A stretch of 64,000 bases of DNA from Echinicola vietnamensis DSM 17526 (GTDB lineage: Bacteria; Bacteroidota; Bacteroidia; Cytophagales; Cyclobacteriaceae), in NCBI RefSeq assembly GCF_000325705.1, contig NC_019904.1:194001-258000 (forward strand), in the 5' to 3' direction. Numbering within the stretch: position 1 is the stretch's first letter; each line of letters begins with the position of its first letter. The notes under the pieces are model-generated. The model searched no databases, was not told the DNA's origin, and saw only the letters and a program-made list of their open reading frames with translations. The translations under genes were made by a program, and so were the position numbers. Positions 7,536 to 17,186 of this stretch are shown one piece after another.

Positions 7536-8972
7536 ATGTTAACCGCCATAAGATTACTAGACTCTCCGGGAAATCTTCTCCATCAAAGCGGAGTGATATT
7601 TATATCCAGTGAGCATGACCTGGAACAGGTACCCGTAGATAGTACCAAGACTGCCTTTGTTAAATCACAGCTATGGGAAAAGAATAAGTCACAAGTACAC
7701 TTTTCAAGCGAAAATAGCCAATTGGTGTTTGTCAAGGCCAAGGATCACGACAGTTCCAGCTACCAACTGGAACAAGCCAGAAAAGCCGGAGCTGCCAGTT
7801 GGAAAATTTTAAAGGAGACAGAAAAACCACGTGTTTTCTATTTCGGCAAATCAGAGAAATTATTATTGGCTTTTTTGGAAGGGGTGGTACTTGCCTCTTA
7901 CAAATTTTCAAAATACAAATCTTCCAAAGGACAAGCCCCCACTTCTCTTGAAGTCTGTGCAGACATCACCGATGAAAGCAGTTTAGAAGAATTGGTAACC
8001 GTCTGCCTGGCCACTTTTGTGGCAAGGGATCTGGTCAATGAGCCCGTGATATACCTCAACGCCGAGCAGCTCGGTAACGAAATCGAAAAATTAGGAAAAA
8101 GCTATGGGTTCAGCACCGAAATACTGGACGAAAGCAAAATCAGTTCGCTCAAAATGGAAGGGCTCCTCGCGGTCAATGCAGGAAGTGAACTTCCTCCTAC
8201 ATTCTCGGTGATGCATTACAAACCTTCTGCTGGCAAGAAATTCAAGAAGCCTGTCGTGCTGGTTGGAAAGGGCGTCGTTTATGACACTGGCGGCCTTAGC
8301 CTAAAACCCACGCCAAACTCCATGGATTTCATGAAGGCAGACATGGCCGGTGCAGCAGCAGTTATCGGCACCTTATGCGCAGTTGCCAAACTAGGGTTAC
8401 CGGTAGAAGTCATCGGCTTGGTACCCGCGACTGATAATCGCCCGGGCTATAATGCCATCACTCCTGGAGACATCATCACCTACCCTAATGGCAAGAGCGT
8501 AGAAATCCTCAATACGGATGCAGAAGGCCGATTGATCCTTGCAGATGCCCTGATTTATGCCTCAAAGTACGACCCTAAATTGGTCATTGACCTGGCCACC
8601 CTTACCGGTGCAGCCGCTGCTGCCCTGGGCAAAGAGGGCGCCGTCATGATGGGAAATGCCTATGATGAGGAGAAAGGGTTCCTTAAAATTGCCGGCAAGG
8701 AAGTATGTGAACGATTGGTAGAGTTTCCCCTTTGGGAAGAATATGGAGACCAGCTTAAATCGTCCGTGGCAGACATCGCCAACATTGGAGGGCCTACTGC
8801 CGGAGCCATTACTGCTGGAAAGTTTTTGGAACACTTCACGGATTATAACTGGATCCATATCGATATTGCAGGACCATCGTTTATCAAAACAGGAGAAAGC
8901 TACAAACCTACTGGAGGCACAGGTTTTGGGGTCAGGCTGGTCACTCAGTTTTTAAAAAACATTTCAAATTAA
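7536..8972 (+). CDS. Leucyl aminopeptidase (M17 family)
   Basis: 478 residues from the ATG at 7536 (MLTAIRLLDSPGN). A longer in-frame extension to 7443 would overlap the divergent rsmA gene and is unlikely to be translated. The C-terminal catalytic domain is complete: VGKGVVYDTGGLSLKP with the metal-binding Lys and Asp, MKADMAGAAAV, and the family signature NTDAEGRLILADAL carrying Asp and Glu metal ligands. M17 enzymes are two-metal hexameric exopeptidases that release N-terminal residues from peptides in the cytoplasm. The N-terminal third is divergent, as is usual. The gene stands alone, with pdxA following after 74 bases. Confidence 0.93.
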   Translation: MLTAIRLLDSPGNLLHQSGVIFISSEHDLEQVPVDSTKTAFVKSQLWEKNKSQVHFSSENSQLVFVKAKDHDSSSYQLEQARKAGAASWKILKETEKPRVFYFGKSEKLLLAFLEGVVLASYKFSKYKSSKGQAPTSLEVCADITDESSLEELVTVCLATFVARDLVNEPVIYLNAEQLGNEIEKLGKSYGFSTEILDESKISSLKMEGLLAVNAGSELPPTFSVMHYKPSAGKKFKKPVVLVGKGVVYDTGGLSLKPTPNSMDFMKADMAGAAAVIGTLCAVAKLGLPVEVIGLVPATDNRPGYNAITPGDIITYPNGKSVEILNTDAEGRLILADALIYASKYDPKLVIDLATLTGAAAAALGKEGAVMMGNAYDEEKGFLKIAGKEVCERLVEFPLWEEYGDQLKSSVADIANIGGPTAGAITAGKFLEHFTDYNWIHIDIAGPSFIKTGESYKPTGGTGFGVRLVTQFLKNISN

Positions 8973-9046
8973 GCTAGTAAAGGAATACCCACCTCCAAAC
9001 AAGCCTTGGGGATTAGGGTAATGAAAAAGATAAATATACCGACGAA

Positions 9047-10069
9047 ATGAATCCAAAAAAGAATAAACCGGTAATCGGCATCACCATTGGTGACATCAAC
9101 GGCGTCAGTGCAGAGGTGACCATGAAAGCACTCATGGACAACCGCATCCTGAAACTGGTCACCCCTGTGATCTACGCCCACGGCAAAGCATTGACCTTTT
9201 ACAGAAAGCACCTGAAATTGGAAGATTTTAATTTCATGCAGATCCGAAACATTGGGGAGATCCATCACAAAAAGGTAAATGTCATCAACGTGACAGAGGA
9301 ATGTCCTGAAGTCATGCCCGGAACAGAGACTTCCGAAGCGGGAAAAATGGCCTTGGCAGCACTGGACCATGCCATCTCGGACATCAAAGACCACAACATA
9401 GACGCGCTGGTAACAGCACCGCTAAACAAAAACAACATCAACTCAGATTCGTTGAAGTTTGTGGGGCACACAGAATACCTTACAGAGGCTTTTGAAGCCA
9501 AGGCAAGCATGATGTTTATGGTCTCTGAGGACATGCGCGTAGGATTGGTTTCCGGCCACGTCCCACTGAGCCAGGTAATCAAAAATGTCACCGGCAATAA
9601 AATCAAGCTAAAGCTGAAAATCATGCTCGCATCCCTGCGGGAAGACTTTGGCATCGAAAAACCACGGATCGCCGTATTGGGACTGAACCCGCATGCAGGT
9701 GAAGACGGACTCTTGGGCAAAGAAGAAATAGAAATCATCCAGCCTGCCATCCGGGAATTCAAGGACAAAGGGCATTTGATTTTTGGCCCTTACCCATCGG
9801 ATGGATTCTTCGGCATGATGCATCAGAAAAAATTTGACGGTGTCTTGGCCATGTACCATGACCAAGGGCTGGTTCCTTTCAAGACCTTGGCATTTGACAA
9901 TGGGGTCAACTTCACGGCCGGCCTACCGATCGTGAGGACTTCACCGGACCACGGCACCGCCTACAATATTGCCGGCAAAAACCTTGCAGATGAAGGCTCG
10001 ATGCGTGCTGCCATCTTTACGGCCTACGATATCCTTTCCAAAAAACAGCCTTGGGAAGACGATGAATAA
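9047..10069 (+). CDS. pdxA: 4-hydroxythreonine-4-phosphate dehydrogenase PdxA
   Basis: 340 residues. The N-terminus PVIGITIGDINGVSAEV and the internal motifs TAPLNKNNI, FVGHTEYL and LGLNPHAGEDGLLGKEE are typical of PdxA, including the metal-binding histidines in GHTEYL, MYHDQGLVPFK and TSPDHGTA. The enzyme oxidises 4-phosphohydroxy-L-threonine in the DXP-dependent route to pyridoxal 5'-phosphate. The next genes (DUF177, rpmF) have their own candidate promoter, so pdxA may be transcribed separately. No other pdx gene is in the window. Confidence 0.95.
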   Translation: MNPKKNKPVIGITIGDINGVSAEVTMKALMDNRILKLVTPVIYAHGKALTFYRKHLKLEDFNFMQIRNIGEIHHKKVNVINVTEECPEVMPGTETSEAGKMALAALDHAISDIKDHNIDALVTAPLNKNNINSDSLKFVGHTEYLTEAFEAKASMMFMVSEDMRVGLVSGHVPLSQVIKNVTGNKIKLKLKIMLASLREDFGIEKPRIAVLGLNPHAGEDGLLGKEEIEIIQPAIREFKDKGHLIFGPYPSDGFFGMMHQKKFDGVLAMYHDQGLVPFKTLAFDNGVNFTAGLPIVRTSPDHGTAYNIAGKNLADEGSMRAAIFTAYDILSKKQPWEDDE

Positions 10070-10111
10070 AAATAAATCGTAGCCATATTTTATATTTAAA
10101 AAATAGTTCGC

Positions 10112-10119
10112 TAAATTTG
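10112..10119 (+). promoter_or_regulatory. Candidate promoter of DUF177-rpmF, -7 box TAAATTTG
   Basis: Exact match to TAnnTTTG, followed by GC as in strong Bacteroidota promoters. It lies 22 bases before the DUF177 start codon, with a T-rich stretch (ttttata) at the -33 distance. Confidence 0.55.
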
Positions 10120-10141
10120 CGGTCTTAAACAAGCGGGAGGA

Positions 10142-10708
10142 ATGATTAAATTCTGGAGAGCTTTTGACATTGACATCATCAAACTCAACGAGGGAACACA
10201 TGAGTTTTCCTTCACGGTGAATGATGAGTTCTTTGAGCAAATCAAGGACAATGATCTGATAAAAAAAGGAAACCTGGAGGCTAAAGTCCTTTTAAAAAAG
10301 GAAGTCAACCTCTTAGAGGCAACATTCATAATAGATGGCACGGTGGAGCTTACGTGTGACAGAAGCTTGGAGAAATTTGACCAAGCCTTGCACACATCCG
10401 AAAAGATCATCTATAAATACGGGCCGGAAGAACAGGAGATCAATGAAGAAATCTTCATGATCACCAGGGACACCCCCAAGATCAATGTTGCCCAATTGAT
10501 TTATGAGTTTATAGTACTTGCATTGCCCATCAAGAAAATTCATCCGGATTATCGGGATGAAGAAGAAATGGAAGGCGAAGGCAGGTTGGTATATTGGTCA
10601 GACGAGCAAGATGAGGGAGCCGAGGAAAACGATGCTTCTGAGCTTGATCCGAACGATCAGATAGATCCCAGATGGGAAGCATTAAAGAATATTAAGAAAA
10701 AAGATTAA
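10142..10708 (+). CDS. DUF177 (YceD-like) protein
   Basis: 188 residues, strongly acidic toward the C-terminus (DEEEMEGEGRL, DEQDEGAEENDASELD). It matches the DUF177 family, including the cysteine-containing strand VELTCDRSLEKF and the helix YEFIVLALPIKKIHP. In bacteria this family almost always precedes rpmF, as here (18 bases upstream). In plants and E. coli relatives it is linked to 23S rRNA accumulation or ribosome assembly; that role here is inferred from family and context. Confidence 0.88.
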   Translation: MIKFWRAFDIDIIKLNEGTHEFSFTVNDEFFEQIKDNDLIKKGNLEAKVLLKKEVNLLEATFIIDGTVELTCDRSLEKFDQALHTSEKIIYKYGPEEQEINEEIFMITRDTPKINVAQLIYEFIVLALPIKKIHPDYRDEEEMEGEGRLVYWSDEQDEGAEENDASELDPNDQIDPRWEALKNIKKKD

Positions 10709-10726
10709 TCTAAAAACTGTATAGAG

Positions 10727-10918
10727 ATGGCACATCCTAAACGCAAAATTTCAAAAACCAGAAGGGACAAGAGAAGAACGCATTACAAGCTTACCGCTCC
10801 AGGCTTAGCGCAATGTCCTACTACAGGTGAATACCACTTACCTCACAGAGCTTACTGGCTTGACGGTAAACTTTATTACAAAGGTCAAGTGATCATTGAA
10901 AAAGAGGTTCTTGCCTAA
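10727..10918 (+). CDS. rpmF: 50S ribosomal protein L32
   Basis: 63 residues beginning [20 protein letters not shown], the conserved L32 N-terminus. Only one cysteine of the usual zinc-binding set remains ([17 protein letters not shown]), so this is a zinc-independent type. It follows DUF177 by 18 bases and is closed by a strong terminator. In many bacteria plsX follows; here it does not. Confidence 0.96.
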   Translation: MAHPKRKISKTRRDKRRTHYKLTAPGLAQCPTTGEYHLPHRAYWLDGKLYYKGQVIIEKEVLA

Positions 10919-11300
10919 GCAGGAAGATTTGAACTACGAATCTGATGTCACTTAGATAAGTGAAAGCTATAATTAAATCCATTTGGACTATCCCCAAATG
11001 GATTTTTTTATGTCAAAAAACCTAACGCCTCTATCATATCACCCTTTGCCCACTTCTAAAAAGCACCAAAAAATAGCGGCAACCGCATCGAAACATGCGG
11101 CACTGAGTTTTAATAGACCATAAAAAGGATTCTACTTCCAAAATTACTTGGTGGTAAGGCACATTTTAAATAATTTTGAAAGCCAAAAATATTTTGTTTT
11201 TATTTTAACCATATAAAATAAGACAAACTAGCATAATGTAAGGCGCAGATGTTGACTTCCCTCCGATGTACCAATAGCATTTGCCCAAAACAACAAATAA
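10919..11300. other. Intergenic region between rpmF and fabH; no plsX
   Basis: About 380 bases holding the rpmF terminator, then A+T-rich sequence with no reading frame of interest and a small hairpin CCGCAT/ATGCGG near 11083-11100. It must contain the fabH promoter, but I see only near-matches to TAnnTTTG. The phosphate acyltransferase gene plsX, which commonly sits here, is absent. Confidence 0.7.
10975..11011 (+). terminator. Terminator after rpmF
   Basis: Long stem AAATCCATTTGG (10975-10986) with CCAAATGGATTT (10994-11005), followed by T-rich sequence. It closes the DUF177-rpmF unit and separates it from fabH. Confidence 0.85.
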
Positions 11301-12299
11301 ATGGAAAAAACTAGAGCTGTCATAACCGGCGTCAATGGATGGGTTCCGGATTACGTATTGACCAATAAGGAACTCGAGTCAATGGTGGAAACCAGCGATG
11401 AATGGATTACCTCTCGCACCGGTATCAAAGAAAGACGAATACTAAAAGGTGAAGACAAAGCTACCTCTGACATAGGCGCAAATGCCATCAAGGGACTTCT
11501 TGAAAAGACCAATACCAATCCGGAAGACATTGACCTTATCATCTGTGCCACCGTCACTCCGGACATGCCGTTTCCTTCTTGTGCCAATATGATCTCCCAT
11601 AAGGTAGGGGCTAAAAATAGCTACAGCTTTGACATTTCTGCTGCTTGCTCAGGCTTCATCTATGCACTGACCATCGGCAGCCAGTTCATCGAAACCGGCA
11701 TGCACAAAAAGGTCATCGTGGTGGGCGCGGACAAAATGTCTTCGATCGTCAATTACGAGGACCGAACCACCTGCATCATCTTCGGAGATGGTGGCGGAGC
11801 GGTTTTATTGGAACCCACCACAGAAGAGGTTGGCGTCATGGACTCCCTTCACCATTCTGACGGATCCGGCTCCCCTTACCTGCACATCAAGGCAGGAGGA
11901 AGCTTGAAGCCCGCTTCAGAAGACACGGTGAAGGCAAAAGAGCACTACGCTTACCAAGAGGGTTCTACCGTATTTAAATTTGCCGTAACCAATATGGCAG
12001 AGGTAAGTGCCCAGATCATGGCCAAAAACAACCTCAAAGGAGACGACATTGCTTGGCTGGTACCGCACCAAGCCAACAAACGTATCATTGACGCCACTGC
12101 AAACCGCATGAACGTGGGGCCAGAAAAGGTGATGATCAATATCGAAAAATACGGCAACACCACCGCGGGCACCATCCCACTGTGCCTATGGGATTACGAA
12201 TCAAAACTCAAAAAAGGAGACAATATTATCCTTGCCGCTTTTGGAGGAGGATTTACTTGGGGCTCCGTTTATCTCAAATGGGGATACGACCCAAAATAA
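11301..12299 (+). CDS. fabH: Beta-ketoacyl-ACP synthase III (FabH)
   Basis: 332 residues. The catalytic triad is visible as C116 (DISAACSGFIYAL), H256 (WLVPHQANKRI) and N286 (KYGNTTAGT). FabH condenses acetyl-CoA, or a branched acyl-CoA in organisms making iso-fatty acids, with malonyl-ACP to begin fatty-acid synthesis. The gene leads a cluster with efp, accB and accC, so the enzyme that uses malonyl units is encoded beside two subunits of the enzyme that makes them. Branched-chain primer preference is likely in this group but cannot be read from the sequence. Confidence 0.96.
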   Translation: MEKTRAVITGVNGWVPDYVLTNKELESMVETSDEWITSRTGIKERRILKGEDKATSDIGANAIKGLLEKTNTNPEDIDLIICATVTPDMPFPSCANMISHKVGAKNSYSFDISAACSGFIYALTIGSQFIETGMHKKVIVVGADKMSSIVNYEDRTTCIIFGDGGGAVLLEPTTEEVGVMDSLHHSDGSGSPYLHIKAGGSLKPASEDTVKAKEHYAYQEGSTVFKFAVTNMAEVSAQIMAKNNLKGDDIAWLVPHQANKRIIDATANRMNVGPEKVMINIEKYGNTTAGTIPLCLWDYESKLKKGDNIILAAFGGGFTWGSVYLKWGYDPK

Positions 12300-12323
12300 A
12301 TTAATTTAACTAACAAAATTCAT

Positions 12324-12887
12324 ATGGCAAGTACTGCAGATTTCAAAAATGGTTTATGCATGGAGATGAACAATGACATTTGGAGCATTGTAGAATTCCA
12401 GCATGTCAAACCCGGAAAAGGTGCTGCTTTTGTCAGAACCAAACTTAAAAGTCTAACCACCGGCAAGGTGCTGGATAAGACCTTCAACGCTGGTGAGAAG
12501 ATCACTACTGCCAGGGTAGAAAGAAGGCCACACCAGTTTTTGTATGCAGACGACCTGGGGTATCACTTCATGGATACCACTACCTTCGAACAGATCCCTA
12601 TTGAGGAAAAACTCATCGAAAGGGCTGACCTGATGAAGGAAGGTCAAGTGGTGGACATCCTAATTCATGACGAAACAGACACGCCACTGGGAGTCGAGTT
12701 GCCGCCTTTTGTGGAGCTACTGATCACTTACACAGAACCCGGCATCAAGGGAGACACCGCCACTAATGCATTGAAACCGGCAACCTTGGAAACCGGTGCC
12801 ACTGTAATGGTTCCCTTATTTGTGGACCAAGACATCGTGATCAAAGTAGATACACGTGACGGATCCTATTCCGAAAGAGTAAAATAA
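12324..12887 (+). CDS. efp: Translation elongation factor P
   Basis: 187 residues in three beta-barrel domains. EF-P enters stalled ribosomes at the E site to help form peptide bonds in polyproline stretches. The loop that carries the post-translational modification reads KPGKGAAF, so the tip residue is lysine, as in EF-P modified by EpmAB or left unmodified. The C-terminal signature [20 protein letters not shown] is present. The gene sits between fabH and accB; the downstream AccB has a Pro/Ala-rich linker of the kind that depends on EF-P. Confidence 0.95.
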   Translation: MASTADFKNGLCMEMNNDIWSIVEFQHVKPGKGAAFVRTKLKSLTTGKVLDKTFNAGEKITTARVERRPHQFLYADDLGYHFMDTTTFEQIPIEEKLIERADLMKEGQVVDILIHDETDTPLGVELPPFVELLITYTEPGIKGDTATNALKPATLETGATVMVPLFVDQDIVIKVDTRDGSYSERVK

Positions 12888-12987
12888 TTTCAAAAGCTAT
12901 GTGATTTGGTTAAATTACATAGCTTTACGTTTTTATAAACCCATAAATTGCTCCATTAAAACAAGGCAATTGCTAAAACATAATTTT

Positions 12988-13473
12988 ATGAAAGCCAAAG
13001 AAATCCAAGAACTAATAGATTTTATTTCCAACTCGGGTCTTGCCGAGGTAAAGATCGAAACGGACGAATTCAAACTGTCCATCAAGAAAAACGCAGAAAC
13101 CCAAGTTGTAAAAGCAGCTGAAACGGCTCCTTCTCCAGCACCTAGCCCTGCGCCAGCCCCTGCCTCGGCACCGGCTCCTGCCGCATCACCTGCACCTGAA
13201 AAAGAAGCCCCAGCTGCGGATGCTTCCAATTATGTCGAAATCAAATCGCCGATGATCGGCACCTTCTATACTACGCCAAACCCTGATGCTGACAACTTCG
13301 TGAGCGTAGGAGACAGCGTAAAACCCGGACAGACCGTCTGCATCATAGAAGCCATGAAGCTTTTCAATGAAATCGAATCTGAGGTTTCAGGAAAAATCGT
13401 TAAAGTCCTTGTCGAAAATGCTACTCCGGTAGAATATGACCAACCGCTATTCTTGGTTGACCCAGCAGGATAA
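12988..13473 (+). CDS. accB: Acetyl-CoA carboxylase biotin carboxyl carrier protein
   Basis: 161 residues from the ATG at 12988 ([13 protein letters not shown]); an in-frame extension to 12901 is upstream leader. The N-terminal helix is followed by a Pro/Ala/Ser linker (about 48-76) and a biotinyl domain with the biotinylated lysine K124 in the motif EAMKL, and the thumb-like loop typical of AccB. The protein carries CO2 on biotin between the carboxylase AccC, encoded 29 bases downstream, and the carboxyltransferase AccAD, which is not in this window. Confidence 0.95.
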   Translation: MKAKEIQELIDFISNSGLAEVKIETDEFKLSIKKNAETQVVKAAETAPSPAPSPAPAPASAPAPAASPAPEKEAPAADASNYVEIKSPMIGTFYTTPNPDADNFVSVGDSVKPGQTVCIIEAMKLFNEIESEVSGKIVKVLVENATPVEYDQPLFLVDPAG

Positions 13474-13502
13474 ATTTATTTTTCCACCAATTTGAAAGAA
13501 CC

Positions 13503-14852
13503 GTGTTTAATAAAATACTAATTGCCAACAGAGGAGAAATTGCACTGAGGATTATCCGTACCTGTAAAGAGATGGGCATCAAAACAGTAGCCGTTTACTC
13601 CACAGCAGATAAAGACAGCCTTCATGTGAGATTTGCAGACGAAGCCGTTTGCATTGGTGCAGCTCCCAGTCGAGAGTCCTACCTGAACATCCCTAGGGTC
13701 ATCGCAGCAGCCGAAATCACCAACGCTGATGCCATTCACCCCGGATATGGCTTTCTTTCGGAGAACGCTGAGTTTTCTAAGATCTGTGAAGAATACAACA
13801 TTAAATTCATTGGTGCCAGTTCTGAAATGATCGATAAAATGGGGGACAAAGCCACTGCCAAAGCTACGATGAAAGCTGCTGGCGTGCCTACCATCCCGGG
13901 ATCTGAAGGACTGCTCGACTCCATTGAGCAGGGCATTAAAATTGCCAATGAAATGGGGTACCCCGTCATTCTAAAAGCTACTGCTGGCGGTGGTGGCCGT
14001 GGCATGAGGATCGTCCGTGAAGAAAAGGAATTTAAAAAAGCCTGGGATGATGCTCGCCAAGAATCCGGTGCAGCCTTCGGCAATGACGGCCTGTATCTCG
14101 AAAAATTCGTGGAAGAACCACGCCATATCGAAATCCAAGTAGTCGGTGACAACACTGGAAAAGCATGCCACCTCTCCGAAAGGGACTGCTCCATCCAAAG
14201 AAGGCACCAAAAACTGGTGGAAGAAACACCTTCTCCATTCATCACGGACGAACTGCGGGATGCCATGGGGAAAGCAGCCATCAAAGGCGCCGAGGCCATT
14301 GGGTACGAAGGAGCAGGAACCATCGAATTCCTAGTGGACAAGCATCGTAATTTCTACTTTATGGAAATGAATACCCGTATCCAAGTAGAACACCCCATCA
14401 CGGAAGAGGTGACCGATTACGATCTGATAAAAGAACAAATAAAAGTAGCAGCAGGCATCCCTATCTCAGGACAGAACTACTACCCTAAATTATATGCCAT
14501 GGAATGTAGGATCAATGCCGAAGACCCGGCAAATGGATTCCGTCCAAGCCCTGGTAAAATCAACAACCTTCACCTCCCTGGAGGACGTGGGGTACGGGTA
14601 GATAGCCACGTATATGCCGGATATATCATCCCGCCAAACTATGACTCGATGATTGCGAAGCTTATCGTAAGCGGTCAATCCAGGGAAGAAGTTATCGTGA
14701 GGATGAAGCGTGCGCTAGAGGAATTTGTGATTGATGGTATCAAGACCACCATTCCGTTTCACATTGCCCTCTTGGAGGACGAACAATTCAAGGCCGGAAA
14801 CTTTACTACCAAGTTCTTAGAGACATTTGACTTTTCGGTCATCAAAGGATAA
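13503..14852 (+). CDS. accC: Acetyl-CoA carboxylase, biotin carboxylase subunit
   Basis: 449 residues starting at a GTG codon (13503; [19 protein letters not shown]), the normal AccC N-terminus and length. ATP-grasp features are clear: the glycine-rich loop [12 protein letters not shown], the metal-binding [15 protein letters not shown] and the C-terminal dimer domain. It carboxylates biotin on AccB using ATP and bicarbonate, the first step of malonyl-CoA formation. Last gene of fabH-efp-accB-accC, followed by a strong terminator. Confidence 0.96.
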   Translation: MFNKILIANRGEIALRIIRTCKEMGIKTVAVYSTADKDSLHVRFADEAVCIGAAPSRESYLNIPRVIAAAEITNADAIHPGYGFLSENAEFSKICEEYNIKFIGASSEMIDKMGDKATAKATMKAAGVPTIPGSEGLLDSIEQGIKIANEMGYPVILKATAGGGGRGMRIVREEKEFKKAWDDARQESGAAFGNDGLYLEKFVEEPRHIEIQVVGDNTGKACHLSERDCSIQRRHQKLVEETPSPFITDELRDAMGKAAIKGAEAIGYEGAGTIEFLVDKHRNFYFMEMNTRIQVEHPITEEVTDYDLIKEQIKVAAGIPISGQNYYPKLYAMECRINAEDPANGFRPSPGKINNLHLPGGRGVRVDSHVYAGYIIPPNYDSMIAKLIVSGQSREEVIVRMKRALEEFVIDGIKTTIPFHIALLEDEQFKAGNFTTKFLETFDFSVIKG

Positions 14853-14879
14853 AGAAGTTTTTACCGGACTATATTATAC

Positions 14880-14930
14880 AACGGCTGTTGCCTTAGGGAC
14901 TTACCTTTTGGCAACAGCCGTTTTATTTTT
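14880..14930 (+). terminator. Terminator after accC
   Basis: Stem AACGGCTGTTGCC (14880-14892) with GGCAACAGCCGTT (14910-14922), 17-nt loop, followed by TTATTTTT. Confidence 0.9.
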
Positions 14931-14960
14931 CCTATAATGAATTTGAAGAAAAGATATACT

Positions 14961-14984
14961 TCGGATCAAGCAATATTTCTGGGG
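14961..14984. repeat. 24-base dispersed repeat, copy 1
   Basis: Identical over 24 bases to 39597-39620 (begins tcggatcaagcaat). On the minus strand both copies encode PEILLDPK followed by a stop within about 10 codons. GCTTGATCC, the reverse complement of its GGATCAAGC, recurs at 15154-15162. Confidence 0.65.
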
Positions 14985-15174
14985 CGATATATTTCTTCAT
15001 TAATCAGAACAATGATTCGCCAGGAAGGCTCCAAGGCACATTGCAACTAAAAATTCCTTCCAAGGCAACAGCATCCACTAGGTGCCTTTGAGGAGTTGTG
15101 GCCTTTTTATTATGATTTTACCAAAATGCAAAACGGCCGTCCCCAGCTTTTTCGCTTGATCCTATATTTCACGC

Positions 15175-15792
15175 TTACTCTTCACATTCCACTTCCATTT
15201 TCGCTCCCACATTGATCGAATAATAGGGATACCGCTTAAGCACCACCTCATAGTATTCCCAATCATCACCTGTAGCAATTTCTGCTACTCCATTATGGGT
15301 CTCAAAGGTAGATGGATCATATCCTCCACTGGGCTCACTGTCATATCCTTGAACATGCACATTTTCCGTATCCGACCCAAAATACCACGTAGGCTCATCT
15401 ATTCTGATAAGTAATTTAACATATTCTCCAGCTGCAGCTCCATCAGGTATTTCTTCTGGCTTTAACTCTTTGAATTTAACAGCACCAATATGCTCATGTT
15501 CATCCCCTTCCGTTTCTAACTCCAAGTACAACCAAAGGATGTCCCCCTCACCGGCCTTAGCTGCATCGAAGGACGGCAATTCTATAAATTTAATATGATG
15601 GTTTTCATGATCCAGGCCCATCGCCCACGCATTTTTATCTATGAAACACCTGGCCTCCTCTGGGATTTCCTCCTCAGCCTCTTGCTCTGGGGTTTCAGGC
15701 TCCTCATCTTCACTCTCACAAGCCATCCATACACTTGCAAGAAGTCCTACAAACAACAGCCTCGTAATCATAGGTATAAAAGTTTTTTTCAT
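15175..15792 (-). CDS. Hypothetical acidic lipoprotein
   Basis: 205 residues. The N-terminus is a lipoprotein signal with lipobox SVWMAC (Cys25), so the mature protein is lipid-anchored. It begins with an acidic, low-complexity spacer (ESEDEEPETPEQEAEEEIPEEA), followed by a folded part rich in aromatic and acidic residues (ENHHIKFIELPSFDAAKAG; DEPTWYFGSDTENVHVQGYD). I do not recognise the family. It is a single gene on the minus strand facing the accC terminator. Confidence 0.75.
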   Translation of the reverse strand: MKKTFIPMITRLLFVGLLASVWMACESEDEEPETPEQEAEEEIPEEARCFIDKNAWAMGLDHENHHIKFIELPSFDAAKAGEGDILWLYLELETEGDEHEHIGAVKFKELKPEEIPDGAAAGEYVKLLIRIDEPTWYFGSDTENVHVQGYDSEPSGGYDPSTFETHNGVAEIATGDDWEYYEVVLKRYPYYSINVGAKMEVECEE

Positions 15793-16166
15793 AATAATTT
15801 TGGTTTAGTAACAAATCGTTTTATCTATATGAAACACATATTAATAACTCTAAATTACATTTATTATTATTTAAATTACAAAAAATTGGTAAAAACAATG
15901 GTTTCAATAGTCCTATTTACCATCTGATTACTATAGAAAAGTGCAGCCATGGTGCTATGCAATCGCTACGTTTAGCCCGTTCACTAAAAAAACAGCACCT
16001 CCAAAACCCCTCCATACGGTGCCATAAGTGTAGGTCAGAGTGTAAAATATAAATTGATCTCAAAAGTTATGGCCGCATTTATTTTTAATTCTCTTCCACT
16101 TTTGCCATATCTCTTTTATATTCCAATATCTTAAAGAAAGGTTTTCACCATAAATCGTACTGGCCT
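15793..16166. other. Intergenic region between divergent genes
   Basis: About 370 A+T-rich bases that must contain both the promoter of the minus-strand lipoprotein and that of the plus-strand NmrA/epimerase-like gene. I see no convincing box, RNA or small gene. Confidence 0.5.
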
Positions 16167-17129
16167 ATGCAAACTATACTTGGATCAGGAGGAGTTATCG
16201 CAAATGAATTGGCCAGGGAACTGAGAACTTACACCACTGGCATTAGGCTTGTCAGCCGAAACCCTCAAAAAATCAACCAAGATGATGAGACCATCTCGGC
16301 AGACCTCACCCAAGCTGATCAGGTCAAGAAAGCCGTAAAGGGCAGCAGTATTGTCTACCTGACGGTAGGGCTTAAATACAAGGCACGCATTTGGGAGTCT
16401 GCCTGGCCAAAAATAATGCGCAATGTCATTGAAGCCTGTACGCAACACCAATCAAAACTTGTCTTTTTTGACAATATATACATGTACGACCCCAACTATA
16501 TTGGTCATATGTCAGAGGATACGCCTATCCGGCCTGTCAGCAGAAAAGGTGCGGTCAGGGCAAAAATTGCGGATATGGTTTTGGAAAGTACTAGCAAAGG
16601 GAATCTGGAAGCCATCATTGCAAGATCTGCAGATTTCTACGGTCCACATATCACATTAAACAGCATCCTAACAGAGCTGGCATTTAAACCGCTTGCAAAA
16701 GGGGGAACCGCTAAATGGCTCGGCGATGCCCACCAACCACATGCCTTCACCTTTACACCAGATGCAGGGAAAGCCCTTGCCCTACTCGGGAATACTGAAG
16801 ATGCCTATAACCAGGTATGGCACCTCCCCACCGCTTCCAATCCTCCCACAGGAAAAGAATGGATCTATCTGATCGCAAAGGAAATGAGCAAATCTCCGAA
16901 GTACCAGGTATTGGCTCCTTGGTTTTTTTCTGTTTCCGGACTGTTTGTTCCTTTCATGCGAGAGCTGAAAGAAATGCTCTATCAATACGAAAGGCCCTAT
17001 GTCTTTGACAGCACCAAATTCCAAGAAAATTTCTTCTTTAAACCGACCAAATACCGGGATGGGATTAAAAACATCATTCATGAGGAATTCCCAAGCTTGG
17101 AAAAGAAAATGGATGATATACGCTATTGA
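16167..17129 (+). CDS. NAD(P)-dependent epimerase/NmrA-like SDR protein
   Basis: 320 residues with a Rossmann fold of the atypical SDR type. The start MQTILGSGGVIANELAREL carries the nucleotide-binding glycines (G-S-G-G-V-I-A), followed by RLVSRNP, whose arginine suggests NADP, and DLTQADQVKKAVKG. The later YMYDPNYIG and the aromatic C-terminal region resemble NAD-dependent epimerase/dehydratase or NmrA proteins. The substrate is unknown, and the GxxGxxG motif is shortened at its start because the protein begins directly at the strand. Confidence 0.8.
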   Translation: MQTILGSGGVIANELARELRTYTTGIRLVSRNPQKINQDDETISADLTQADQVKKAVKGSSIVYLTVGLKYKARIWESAWPKIMRNVIEACTQHQSKLVFFDNIYMYDPNYIGHMSEDTPIRPVSRKGAVRAKIADMVLESTSKGNLEAIIARSADFYGPHITLNSILTELAFKPLAKGGTAKWLGDAHQPHAFTFTPDAGKALALLGNTEDAYNQVWHLPTASNPPTGKEWIYLIAKEMSKSPKYQVLAPWFFSVSGLFVPFMRELKEMLYQYERPYVFDSTKFQENFFFKPTKYRDGIKNIIHEEFPSLEKKMDDIRY

Positions 17130-17186
17130 TCCATCAAGCATATCATCCTGTAACGGCCTACATGATTTTTGTAAGCTATAAAATAG

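Larger units (their letters stand above)
14853..15174. other. Intergenic region with terminator and a short repeat copy
   Basis: After the accC terminator this region holds one copy (14961-14984) of a 24-base sequence found again at 39597-39620. The minus strand there reads MKKYIAPEILLDPKYIFSS before a stop, a 22-codon frame whose PEILLDPK core recurs in the second copy. No other gene is seen. Confidence 0.6.

Noticed and set aside
11083..11100. Small hairpin CCGCAT/ATGCGG upstream of fabH
   Set aside because: Only 6 bp, no U-tract and no matching known regulatory element; chance is likely.
13130..13215. Repetitive Pro/Ala-coding stretch in accB
   Set aside because: It encodes the flexible linker normal for biotin carrier proteins, not a mobile or tandem repeat element.
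13736..14341. 201-codon antisense frame inside accC
   Set aside because: It lies wholly within the conserved accC gene on the opposite strand and results from its codon usage; no protein family is visible.
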